In this document: positions 9,056 to 16,362 of the stretch, in pieces
Position numbering within the stretch: position 1 is the first letter of the stretch
Layout of the letters: each line of letters starts with the position of its first letter
NCBI GenBank assembly: GCA_964473255.1
Contig: CAYYOT010000017.1
Coordinates: forward strand, 7,291 to 71,290
From: Kuafuiihalomonas sp964473255
GTDB taxonomy: Bacteria > Myxococcota > Kuafuiibacteriia > Kuafuiibacteriales > Kuafuiibacteriaceae
Direction of reading: 5' to 3'
Length of the DNA: 64,000 nt
Position numbers and translations under genes: made by a program
Notes under the pieces: generated by a model
The model's database searches: none
What the model was told of the DNA's origin: nothing
The model's input: only the letters and a program-made list of their open reading frames with translations

Positions 9056-9072
9056 GCGGCTCCCCCCCAACC

Positions 9073-9146
9073 TGCTCCCGACAGGGCTCGAACCTGTGGC
9101 CTACGGTTTAGGAAACCGTCGCTCTATCCAACTGAGCTACGAGAGC
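9073..9146 (-). tRNA. tRNA-Arg (anticodon CCU)
   Basis: A complete 74-nt cloverleaf can be drawn. The 7-bp acceptor stem is GCTCTCG/CGGGAGC with one G-T pair. The D arm is GCTCAGTTGGATAGAGC, the anticodon stem ACGGT/ACCGT encloses the loop TTCCTAA (anticodon CCT), and the T arm contains GGTTCGAACC. The 3' CCA is not encoded. It reads AGG codons. It lies between apt and the IHF-like gene on the same strand. Confidence 0.96.
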
Positions 9147-9215
9147 TGGTTCTCGGAGTCGTAGCCCGCGCCGAAAAGCGTGTCAATCTGGCTAGATACA
9201 GAACACCTAGGGCAT

Positions 9216-9761
9216 TCAGTAGGTCACGAGCGCCCACGCCTCATTAGGCAAAACCCTCTGACGGCCCTCGAGAAAGCCGAGCTCGACGATGCACGCGGCT
9301 TCGACGACCTCGGCTCCCGTGGTGGTCACCAGATCGCACGCGGCTCGCATGGTTCCCCCGGTGGCCAAGAGATCATCGACCACGACCACCCGTTGTCCCG
9401 GCGCTAGCGCGTCCTCATGCATGTGGAGCTCGTCCTCGCCGTACTCGAGTGCGTAGCGGGCTGCTCGGGTTTTCCGAGGCAGTTTTCCCGGCTTCCGCAC
9501 GACTACGGTCCCGCAGCCCAGAGCGATGGCCAGGGGCGTCGCCAAGAGGAAACCTCGAGACTCGATGCCGACCACCGCCTCGATGCTCTTGTCGCGATAC
9601 CGCTGAGCGAAGACGTCGACCATCGCTCGCTGCGCGTCGGCGTCTTCGAAGACCGGAGTGATGTCCTTGAACAGGATGCCGGGCTTGGGAAAGTCCGGCA
9701 CGTCCCGAATCAGCGCCTGAACTCGCGCCGCAACCTGCTCGACCACCCCGGGTACATACAC
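9216..9761 (-). CDS. apt: Adenine phosphoribosyltransferase
   Basis: The product has 181 residues, standard for the family. It contains FPKPGILFKDITP near the N-terminus, GIESRGFLL, and the PRPP-binding loop VVVDDLLATGGTM. It salvages adenine to AMP using PRPP in the cytoplasm. The start is a GTG at 9761 with a strong GGGGAGGAG 5 bases upstream; the frame stays open further upstream but that part does not resemble the family. It is divergent from the membrane-protein operon starting at 9885. Confidence 0.94.
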   Translation of the reverse strand: MYVPGVVEQVAARVQALIRDVPDFPKPGILFKDITPVFEDADAQRAMVDVFAQRYRDKSIEAVVGIESRGFLLATPLAIALGCGTVVVRKPGKLPRKTRAARYALEYGEDELHMHEDALAPGQRVVVVDDLLATGGTMRAACDLVTTTGAEVVEAACIVELGFLEGRQRVLPNEAWALVTY

Positions 9762-9884
9762 AGCTCCTCCCCTTTCGGCGAGTCGTTCGCACCGGTTGTG
9801 TGGCCCCCAATCCGAGAGGGGAACCGGGAGCCATCGATGGCGCCGTCCCTCGTCGTACGGTTTCCCGAACGGTAGCCTCGGGCC

Positions 9885-10241
9885 ATGGAACTGTTGGTCA
9901 CGACCGCTGGCTTCGTTGCTTGCGCCGTCATGGGAGCGCTGGGTTTCGTGATTCTGATCCAAGTCCTCTCCGGGCGTATCTCCACCCGCGGACTCCTTGG
10001 AAACTCGATGGCCCGCCGGCCCGACGAGCAAAGTCAGACGGTCTCCAGAGTTCAGCTTGCTGCACTCGGCGGCTTCGCTCTCGTCGATTTCATCCGTAGT
10101 GTGTCCATCGAGGGGGACACCGCAACCCCGATCGGCTCGTCGGCGCCGGTGCTATCTCTGCTGCTCGCCAGCAACGCCTTCTATCTCTTCGACAAGTACA
10201 GTGCGCTGCAGCGCCGGAGGAAAAGTCCATGGAACGCCTAG
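9885..10241 (+). CDS. Small membrane protein with SRxQ / SxxxYxxxK motifs (paralogue 1)
   Basis: I do not recognise a named family for this 118-residue protein. It has an N-terminal transmembrane helix (about residues 5-28), a polar loop ending in SQTVSRVQ, a second hydrophobic stretch, and a third helix ending in SNAFYLFDK followed by a basic tail. The motif pair S-R-x-Q before helix 2 and S-x3-Y-x3-K at the end of helix 3 recurs in the next gene, so the two look like diverged paralogues. It overlaps the next gene by 13 bp and is the first of a three-gene operon ending in a secreted nuclease. Confidence 0.75.
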   Translation: MELLVTTAGFVACAVMGALGFVILIQVLSGRISTRGLLGNSMARRPDEQSQTVSRVQLAALGGFALVDFIRSVSIEGDTATPIGSSAPVLSLLLASNAFYLFDKYSALQRRRKSPWNA

Positions 10242-10579
10242 CGCTCATCACCGGCTGGATCACCGTCGTCGCCATCAGCCTGGTGGCCATCAAGGTGATC
10301 CTCATGATCTGGACGGGACAGATCGACCTGACCCGCCTGCTTTCGGAAAAGGACGGCTCCGGTGCCAGCTTTTCGCGATTTCAGTTCTTCGTCTTCACCT
10401 TCGTCATCAGCTACGCGATCATCGTACTCACGCTCGAGTCGGGTAGCTTTCCCCAACTCGGACCGGACATCCTGGGACTCTTGGGCATCAGCGCCGGCTC
10501 GTATACGGTTTCGAAGGCCATCCAGAAGCAGAAGCCGGTCGAGGAAGAGCCTCGACCCCAGACGAGCGACGAGCCATGA
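10229..10579 (+). CDS. Small membrane protein with SRxQ / SxxxYxxxK motifs (paralogue 2)
   Basis: The 116-residue protein starts behind a good GGAGGAAA site and has three predicted helices: about 6-30, 50-70 and 77-97. GASFSRFQFF opens the second helix, and SAGSYTVSK ends the third, in the same arrangement as in the preceding gene. The C-terminus is Glu/Pro-rich and probably cytoplasmic. The same motif pair occurs, from memory, in uncharacterised membrane proteins of other bacteria; no function is known to me. Its stop overlaps the start of the nuclease gene (ATGA), so the three are translated together. Confidence 0.78.
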   Translation: MERLALITGWITVVAISLVAIKVILMIWTGQIDLTRLLSEKDGSGASFSRFQFFVFTFVISYAIIVLTLESGSFPQLGPDILGLLGISAGSYTVSKAIQKQKPVEEEPRPQTSDEP

Positions 10580-11793
10580 CCCGCGGAGCGGCGCTCTTCG
10601 TGCTCGTCGTCTCCGCGACATGGGGATCGGCCAACTCGGTCACCGCCCAGACCACCTACCGGGTCGTGCGGGCATCGCGCGTTTACGATGGTCCATCGAC
10701 CCTCACCGCGAGGATCGGCCGACTCGAACCGCCGGCCACCGTAAGCGAGACCGAAGGCGCCGAGCCTCGGTCGGACTACATCCCCGTGGACACGGAGTTC
10801 GGCCCAGGCTGGATCTACGGGCGTCACCTGGCGGTGATCGCCACTTCGGACGAAGACGTCGCGACCGCGCCGACCGCGCTGACGGCCATGCCCCTGCTCG
10901 AGGGCGACGGTCCGCTCGTCTGCTCCTTCAACGTGAAGTTTGTCGGCTACTACGGCGACAAGCGCAAAGACGACCATCTGGCCGAGATTGTCGAAGGATG
11001 CGACGTCGTGCTGGTCCAAGAGGTCGTCGCGCCCCCGACCGAGCACCGGTTCGACGACCGGACGGTCTCCGCCGACGAAGACACCCGTGACTTCTTCGAC
11101 GCCTTCACGGACCTGGACTTCGAGTACGTCTTGTCAGAGGAAGATACCGGTCGGGGTGAGCGAAACCACCTCAACAGCAGCCAGACCGAGTGGTTCGTCG
11201 CCTTCTATCGAGACGACCGGGTCGAATACGCCGAAGAGCTTCCTCACGGCTTTCTGGCCGATGATCGTTCAGCGCACCCCAGCTACGACCGAGTGCCGTA
11301 TGCCTTCGCTTTCCGGGCGAGAGACTCGCGTGAAGCGTTCGTCCTCATATCGGTGCATTTGCGGCAGGGACACGGACGGGCCGACACCGAACGCCGTCGC
11401 ACGGAGCTAAACGCCATCGCCGAGTGGGTCGAAGAACACGACGACGAGGATGACGACTTCTTCATCGTTGGTGACATGAACTTCAAGAACTGTGACGAAA
11501 TCACCGCCATCCTTCCCGAAGGATTCGTCTCGTTGAACCATCGATGCCTGACGACGAACACGAGTCCAACCAAGCCTCGCCCGTACGACAACGTCCTGTA
11601 CCGGCCGGCGACCAGCGGCGAACTCATCTATCGAGATGCCGGCTTACATGTCGTCGACCTGATCGTCGCCGCCGAAGACCGCTGGGAGGGCGGCGGCTTC
11701 CCCGGCCGGCCGTACACGAGCGACTTCCAAAAATTCTACTCCGACCACCATCCCACCCAGTTCCGCCTGGCCACGGCCGCCGGACCCGAGTGA
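10576..11793 (+). CDS. Secreted SH3b-like plus endonuclease/exonuclease/phosphatase (DNase I-fold) protein
   Basis: The 405-residue protein starts with a signal peptide (cleavage near TAQ, residue 25). A small SH3b-like domain follows (about 28-90, with the ending GPGWIYGRHLAV). The rest is an EEP/DNase I-fold domain. The recognisable catalytic blocks are CSFNVKFVG, VVLVQEVV (metal-binding Glu), SVHLRQGHG, VGDMNFKN (Asp/Asn pair) and the terminal SDHHP (Asp-His). It is likely a periplasmic or extracellular metal-dependent nuclease, though a phosphodiesterase acting on lipids is possible from the same fold. The SH3b domain suggests binding to the cell wall or another surface. It is coupled to two small membrane proteins. 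Confidence 0.85.
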   Translation: MTRGAALFVLVVSATWGSANSVTAQTTYRVVRASRVYDGPSTLTARIGRLEPPATVSETEGAEPRSDYIPVDTEFGPGWIYGRHLAVIATSDEDVATAPTALTAMPLLEGDGPLVCSFNVKFVGYYGDKRKDDHLAEIVEGCDVVLVQEVVAPPTEHRFDDRTVSADEDTRDFFDAFTDLDFEYVLSEEDTGRGERNHLNSSQTEWFVAFYRDDRVEYAEELPHGFLADDRSAHPSYDRVPYAFAFRARDSREAFVLISVHLRQGHGRADTERRRTELNAIAEWVEEHDDEDDDFFIVGDMNFKNCDEITAILPEGFVSLNHRCLTTNTSPTKPRPYDNVLYRPATSGELIYRDAGLHVVDLIVAAEDRWEGGGFPGRPYTSDFQKFYSDHHPTQFRLATAAGPE

Positions 11794-11942
11794 CGCTAGG
11801 TCGGCGCCCAAGCCTGAGCGCGGCGTGAACCTTGCGAGAGTTTTTCGTCTGACGGTGGGGAGCATTCGTTTTGCCGTCGGCCGAACCTTCTCCGCTTCGA
11901 CTTTCTCGGCCCACGGCGATAGGTCGGTGAAGGCGCAAAACC

Positions 11943-12542
11943 ATGTTCTGGATCGTCCTCCTTTTCGCGCTCGGCGTCTCGATCGCCTTGGCCCTGATGC
12001 TTCCGATCGAAATGCGCGCCGAAGGCACCGCCGGTGAGCGAGCGCTGGGGGGCTCGGTCGAGTTCCGGTGGCGGGGCCTCGTTCGCGTTCGGATGGGCTC
12101 GGAGCTCGGCGGCGCGGTCGATGTGCTCGGACTGCCGGTGATCCGCCGGCCCGGCGGGTTCGGTCGAGCGAAGAAGACGCCGGACGAACCGAAGGAGCAC
12201 AAGGCGAGCTGGCGTCCTAGGTTGGGGCGGTTCTTCGCTTCCGACCTTGGGGTCTCGACGGCGATGGTGCGGCGGGCGCTTGGCGCCCTGCACCCCCGGG
12301 TGCACGTCAGCGGTACGGTCGGGCTTTCGGACCCCGCCGACACCGCGACCATGCTGGCCGTAGCTCGGCTCATCGACCGGGGCGGACCTCGCTGGTTCGC
12401 CCTCGATATTCGAGACGACCTATTGGAAGAGACGACCCAGCTCGAGGGGCGAGCCACGATCCGAATCACTTTGGCGGAAGTCGTCTGGATCGCTCTCGTT
12501 TGGGTCCTGCGATCCGACACGAGACGCGTTCTGCGCGCCTGA
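11943..12542 (+). CDS. DUF2953-like membrane-anchored protein
   Basis: The product is 199 residues with an N-terminal transmembrane helix (residues 2-20) and a C-terminal hydrophobic segment (ITLAEVVWIALVWVL). The central part contains RWRGLVRVRM and VHVSGTVGLSDPADTATMLA. These features match the DUF2953 family (YtfI of Bacillus), whose role is unknown. Its downstream neighbours are two GerW/YtfJ-like genes. The YtfI-YtfJ pairing in Bacillus supports the assignment. It is 22 bp upstream of the first GerW gene, so the three form an operon. Confidence 0.7.
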   Translation: MFWIVLLFALGVSIALALMLPIEMRAEGTAGERALGGSVEFRWRGLVRVRMGSELGGAVDVLGLPVIRRPGGFGRAKKTPDEPKEHKASWRPRLGRFFASDLGVSTAMVRRALGALHPRVHVSGTVGLSDPADTATMLAVARLIDRGGPRWFALDIRDDLLEETTQLEGRATIRITLAEVVWIALVWVLRSDTRRVLRA

Positions 12543-12564
12543 AGAGAGAGCGAGGAGAAGTAGG

Positions 12565-12852
12565 ATGAACGAAGTCAAGAACCTGATCGAAATACTCAGC
12601 GAGCGGCTTCGACGCGTGGCCGCTTCCAACGCGGTGGTGGCAAAGCCCGTCTCCATGGGAGACCGCCACATCGTAGCCCTTTGCGAACTCGGCCTATCCT
12701 TCGCGGGAGGCGGAGGAGGCGGCGAAGGAGGCGCCAAGGAGGCGGAAGGCTCCGGCGTTGGCGCCGGAGCCGGCGGGGGGGCGAAGGCCAATCCGGAAGC
12801 GGTCATGGAGATCGAAGGAACCGATGTGCATCTCGAGCACATCGATCGCTGA
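12565..12852 (+). CDS. GerW/YtfJ-family protein (first copy)
   Basis: This 95-residue protein begins behind GAGGAGAAG. It has the family layout: an amphipathic N-terminal helix (EIL-SERLRR), the strand pattern AVVAKPVSMGDRHIVALCELGLSFAGG, then a Gly-rich stretch, and a short C-terminal strand. GerW proteins are known from spore germination in Bacillus but occur in many non-sporulating bacteria, where the role is open. The usual C-terminal VIxVxG-type region is short here, and the second copy supplies a longer version. Confidence 0.75.
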   Translation: MNEVKNLIEILSERLRRVAASNAVVAKPVSMGDRHIVALCELGLSFAGGGGGGEGGAKEAEGSGVGAGAGGGAKANPEAVMEIEGTDVHLEHIDR

Positions 12853-12866
12853 AGCGGAGAGCCCTC

Positions 12867-13241
12867 ATGCAGCAAGTCGAAGAGATCATCGAACAGGTCG
12901 CGACGACCCTGAGCGACCTCGCGCAGAGCGACGTCGTGGTCGGTACGCCGCAGCAGGTCGGACAGGTCACGGTGGTTCCGCTCTCCCGGATCTCCGCCGG
13001 CTTTGGCGGGGGCGGCGGCGAAGGCCGCGGCGGCGCCACCGGCAAGGGGACCAAAGGCTCGGGGGCGGGCAAAGGCAGCGGCTCGGCAGGAGCCGCCGTC
13101 GTCCGGCCGGTGGCCGTCGTCGTCCTCAGTGAGGAGCGAGTTCAGGTCCTCACCATCCCGGAGAAGCAGGGCAAGCTCGGGAAGCTCATCGACCAGGTCC
13201 CGGACCTCATCGAGCGCTTTCAGTCTTCGGTAAAACGCTGA
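12867..13241 (+). CDS. GerW/YtfJ-family protein (second copy)
   Basis: The 124-residue product has the same build as the preceding gene: an N-terminal helix, GTPQQVGQVTVVPLSRISAGFGGG, a Gly/Ser/Lys-rich linker and a C-terminal part containing VRPVAVVVLSEERVQVLTI, which is the conserved GerW C-terminus. The ATG at 12867 has GGAGAG upstream; the frame is open further 5' without family similarity. With two copies side by side a heteromeric complex is plausible (inference). The gene converges on the caspase gene with 42 bp between the stops. Confidence 0.78.
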   Translation: MQQVEEIIEQVATTLSDLAQSDVVVGTPQQVGQVTVVPLSRISAGFGGGGGEGRGGATGKGTKGSGAGKGSGSAGAAVVRPVAVVVLSEERVQVLTIPEKQGKLGKLIDQVPDLIERFQSSVKR

Positions 13242-13283
13242 CCACGACCCTCTCGGTCGCGCTGATGCGTTCGCCGGGCTGGC

Positions 13284-15293
13284 TCAATCGACGGCGCAGC
13301 GGAAGCCGACGTCTTCTCCGCGATGCGCAGGCGGGTGGTCGCGCTTGTAGGAAGGCCGCGCGACCCACTTCGCGTCGTGCAGTCCGCTCCCCTTGACGAT
13401 GCGCATCCGACCACTCCGGGACTGATCGGCCGTCCACTCGGCCACGTTCCCGATCATGTCCAGGACCCCGAACGGCGACTCGCCTTGCGGAAACGCACCG
13501 ACTGGCGAGGTCAGAATCCACGTGTCGTCGACGCCGCCGATGTTGGCCAGGCGGCGCCACTCATAGGCCTCGTTGCCCCATGGATATTTGCGGCCGTCCG
13601 TCCCCCGGGCCGCCTTTTCCCACTCCACTTCCGTGGGAAGCCGTTTGCCGCTCCAGCGACAGTAGGTTTCGGCCTGAAACCAGTTCACGCAGTTCATGGG
13701 GTGCTGCTCACGATCGCCGACCCAGTAGTTGCAGACTGCCGCTTCCTCTGGTGGTGGGGCCTCGCAGACTCCGGCCTGAACGCAGAAACGATAAGCGGCG
13801 ACCGTCACTTCGGTCTTGTCGATGTTGAAGGTGCCGATCAGCATTTTGCGCGTCGGCTTCTCCCGCCCGAAACACTCTTCATCGACCCGGGGATTACAGC
13901 CCATCAAGAACTTACCGGCGGTCACCTGAACCATGTCGACTTCGGGCGCGAGCGGTACCCAGGCGCGACCGATGACTTCGCGGTGCGGCTCATATATCGC
14001 GATGAACTCCTGGAGCAGGTCGCTTTTTTGATCCTTGGTGAGCACGCGACCGCTGGTGCGGAGCAGCCGCTGCAGCTTCGAGAGATCGCTTTCATACTGA
14101 AGCTGGACCTTCGACTGCTGACGGAGCGCCTCGGCCCGCCGCTGGGCCAAGCGCGCGTATTCGTGGTTGCCACCGCGCAGCTGGGCCAGCGCTTCCCAGG
14201 CTCCGATCTGCTCCCAGGGACTCGCGGAATCGGAGCCGTCGAGCTCGGTCGCGTGGTCGAGGGCCTCGACGAGTTCGACGTCGACGTCGCTCAGACCGGA
14301 AAATTCGAGACGGACCGTAGGTGTGGGCCCCGCGGGCCGACCGACGTTCCCGTCCAGGCCCCGGCCGAAGCTCGGACGACGGGGTCGCGTCGCCACCACG
14401 ATCTTCGAGAGGTCGGGTCCGGCTTCACCGGCGGACCGCGCGACCACCGCCTCGGCCTTGCCGACGCGGAACGGGGTCTGCGAACGCGAGCGGACCACCG
14501 TACGAATGGCGAGCTTCGTGTAGTCCTCGAGCTCCGCCGCCGTGACCTCACCGTCGACGTCTTCGTCGGCCCAGCCGCGCACGCCGCCGAGCGCCAGATA
14601 GCTGAACGCAGGTCGGTTGGCCCCCGGCAGCGGGCCGGCAAACTCGTGCGCAGCGGCCGCGGTCAGCATGACCAGCCGCGGATCCGAGACGCCGGGCTGG
14701 GAGCGTAAAACGACCGGCTGCAGGCCATCGATGAGGGCCGCTCCGCGCGAGTCGCGACCCGAAAAGCACGCGTCGACGATCACGTTGATCTGGGCCGGTC
14801 GATCCGACTTGGCCAGCAGAGCCAAGAGCAGCTTCTGCTCGACGCTGCGCCCAAAAAAGCGCACGTCGGCCGACTGCTGGGCATCCGCTCCCACAAGCAG
14901 CGAGTCTTTTCCGTCGGGCGTGGCCGCCCCGTGACCAATGAAGACGAACCACAGCGTGCCCCCCGCCTTCACGGAACGCTGAGCCTCCGCCGCCTTCATG
15001 AGGATCAGGTCGTGCGTGGCCTGACCATCGCGGAGGAGATGGACGTTCGACACCGGGACCTTCCGGGTGGTGACGAGATAGCGATACCACGCATCGGCGT
15101 TGTCGTTGGCGCCGGGGACGGGCGGCAGATAGGCGTAGTTTTCGACGCCGACCACGAGCGCGGCGTCGGCGTCACCGCCGCCTACGGTAATCGGCGCCGC
15201 GAGGTCGAGACTGGGCCAGATCGAGGCCCCGGCCGAGCCGGCCGAGCCAGCCGAGCCGGCGAGCCCCAGCAGAGCCGTGAGCACGAGCCTCAC
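13284..15293 (-). CDS. Secreted caspase-like (C14) protease with C-terminal FGE-fold domain
   Basis: The start chosen is a GTG at 15293 that overlaps the upstream stop as GTGA; it gives a signal peptide and 669 residues. The caspase domain spans about 40-290 with the catalytic pair visible: His121 in FIGHGA and Cys176 in VDACFSG. A helical, probably coiled-coil region (about 370-440) leads to an FGE/SUMF1-like domain at 454-669 (TAGKFLMGC, RLPTEVEWEKAARG, GNVAEWTAD, FRC). The two-cysteine catalytic site of true formylglycine-generating enzymes is not seen near the end, so this domain is probably structural or ligand-binding. It likely acts in the periplasm with the DUF4384 protein encoded upstream. 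Confidence 0.88.
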   Translation of the reverse strand: MRLVLTALLGLAGSAGSAGSAGASIWPSLDLAAPITVGGGDADAALVVGVENYAYLPPVPGANDNADAWYRYLVTTRKVPVSNVHLLRDGQATHDLILMKAAEAQRSVKAGGTLWFVFIGHGAATPDGKDSLLVGADAQQSADVRFFGRSVEQKLLLALLAKSDRPAQINVIVDACFSGRDSRGAALIDGLQPVVLRSQPGVSDPRLVMLTAAAAHEFAGPLPGANRPAFSYLALGGVRGWADEDVDGEVTAAELEDYTKLAIRTVVRSRSQTPFRVGKAEAVVARSAGEAGPDLSKIVVATRPRRPSFGRGLDGNVGRPAGPTPTVRLEFSGLSDVDVELVEALDHATELDGSDSASPWEQIGAWEALAQLRGGNHEYARLAQRRAEALRQQSKVQLQYESDLSKLQRLLRTSGRVLTKDQKSDLLQEFIAIYEPHREVIGRAWVPLAPEVDMVQVTAGKFLMGCNPRVDEECFGREKPTRKMLIGTFNIDKTEVTVAAYRFCVQAGVCEAPPPEEAAVCNYWVGDREQHPMNCVNWFQAETYCRWSGKRLPTEVEWEKAARGTDGRKYPWGNEAYEWRRLANIGGVDDTWILTSPVGAFPQGESPFGVLDMIGNVAEWTADQSRSGRMRIVKGSGLHDAKWVARPSYKRDHPPAHRGEDVGFRCAVD

Positions 15294-16210
15294 TGCAGCA
15301 CCTCGTACGCGACCTGCGCGAAGGTCCACTCGTCGGCCGGCAGCGCGGCGAGCGGGGCGAGCATGTCGGAGACGGCGCGCCCCCCGTCCGAGGCTTCACC
15401 CCGACAGAACCCCGGACACGTGTGGACTTCGGGCAGCGTCCGGCCGTCCTTCAGCGCCACGAGAAGGAGTGTCTCTCGACTCCGTGTTCTTCCGTTCGGC
15501 GCCTCGACCACCAGCTCGACCCCGCGGTTACGCAGCCGATCGGAGGGAAACACGAAGACGCTGCCGCCGGCGACACGGGCCTCGGGTACCCACTCATTGG
15601 GCAAAAGCAGGGTCGTGCCCGACTCGGCCACGTTCAGCAGAAAGAGCGTCGACGCTTCACTCGCGTGGACTTCGACGCGCAGATGCTCGCCGGAACGAAA
15701 GACCGACTTGCCACCGATCGACATCCGGGCGCGAAACGCGTCCCGCGCCTGGGGCGCCCACTCGATCACGTGAACCCGAAGCCGCACCCACCGCTGGAAT
15801 CCGCCGCCCGGCGTGGGCTTCATGCCCTCACCGACGACCAGCTCGCGGGACACGATGCCCCGCGCCCCGGTGGCGACCATGCACTGGACCACGAGGGCGG
15901 AGGTCTGTCCGCGCAAGGTCTCGAGGTCGACGCATCCCGACTTGACCGACACGCCCATCGCCTCGACCGCACGCTTTCGCGCATCGGCTTTCGCCCGCTC
16001 CAGGGCCGCGGCGGGGCTTTCGGTCGGAGGCGCATCGACCAGGCTGCACACCTCGACCCAGCCGTTCCCGTCGAGGCGAGCCGACGGTACAGGACACGAT
16101 GATCCATCGCGTGCTCCACCCTCGGCGGGGGCATGTGGGTGGGCCGCGACCGACCCGGGGCCGGCGATTCCGATCCATGTCGCAACCGCGAGCGGACCGA
16201 TTCGCGTCAC
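15290..16210 (-). CDS. DUF4384-domain secreted protein
   Basis: The 306-residue product starts with GTG at 16210 and a signal peptide (cleavage near VAA). Residues 50-160 contain an LPP20/FlgT-like region (ARKRAVEAMGV and GGFQRWVRLRVHV). Residues 165-250 match the DUF4384 pattern FRSGEHLRVEVHASEASTLFLLNV then TLLLPN. DUF4384 proteins commonly accompany caspase-like or kinase genes and are thought to be periplasmic adaptor or sensor proteins; no reaction is known. The stop overlaps the start of the caspase gene (GTGA), so the two are likely a functional pair. Confidence 0.8.
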   Translation of the reverse strand: MTRIGPLAVATWIGIAGPGSVAAHPHAPAEGGARDGSSCPVPSARLDGNGWVEVCSLVDAPPTESPAAALERAKADARKRAVEAMGVSVKSGCVDLETLRGQTSALVVQCMVATGARGIVSRELVVGEGMKPTPGGGFQRWVRLRVHVIEWAPQARDAFRARMSIGGKSVFRSGEHLRVEVHASEASTLFLLNVAESGTTLLLPNEWVPEARVAGGSVFVFPSDRLRNRGVELVVEAPNGRTRSRETLLLVALKDGRTLPEVHTCPGFCRGEASDGGRAVSDMLAPLAALPADEWTFAQVAYEVLQ

Positions 16211-16362
16211 GTTGCGAGACTAGTGGAACGAACGCCCGCGGGTCACCTCTTGGCCGGCAGTTGAAGGGTCATCGAATCCTCGTGCGGTCGGGGAACCCTC
16301 GCTCGACCGGGCGACTCCGGCCGCGGTGGCCAAACCCGATTTCGCATCGTAATCTTGCGCTC

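Noticed and set aside
13284..13950. Active formylglycine-generating enzyme
   Set aside because: The fold is present, but the catalytic cysteines expected near the C-terminus are not seen.
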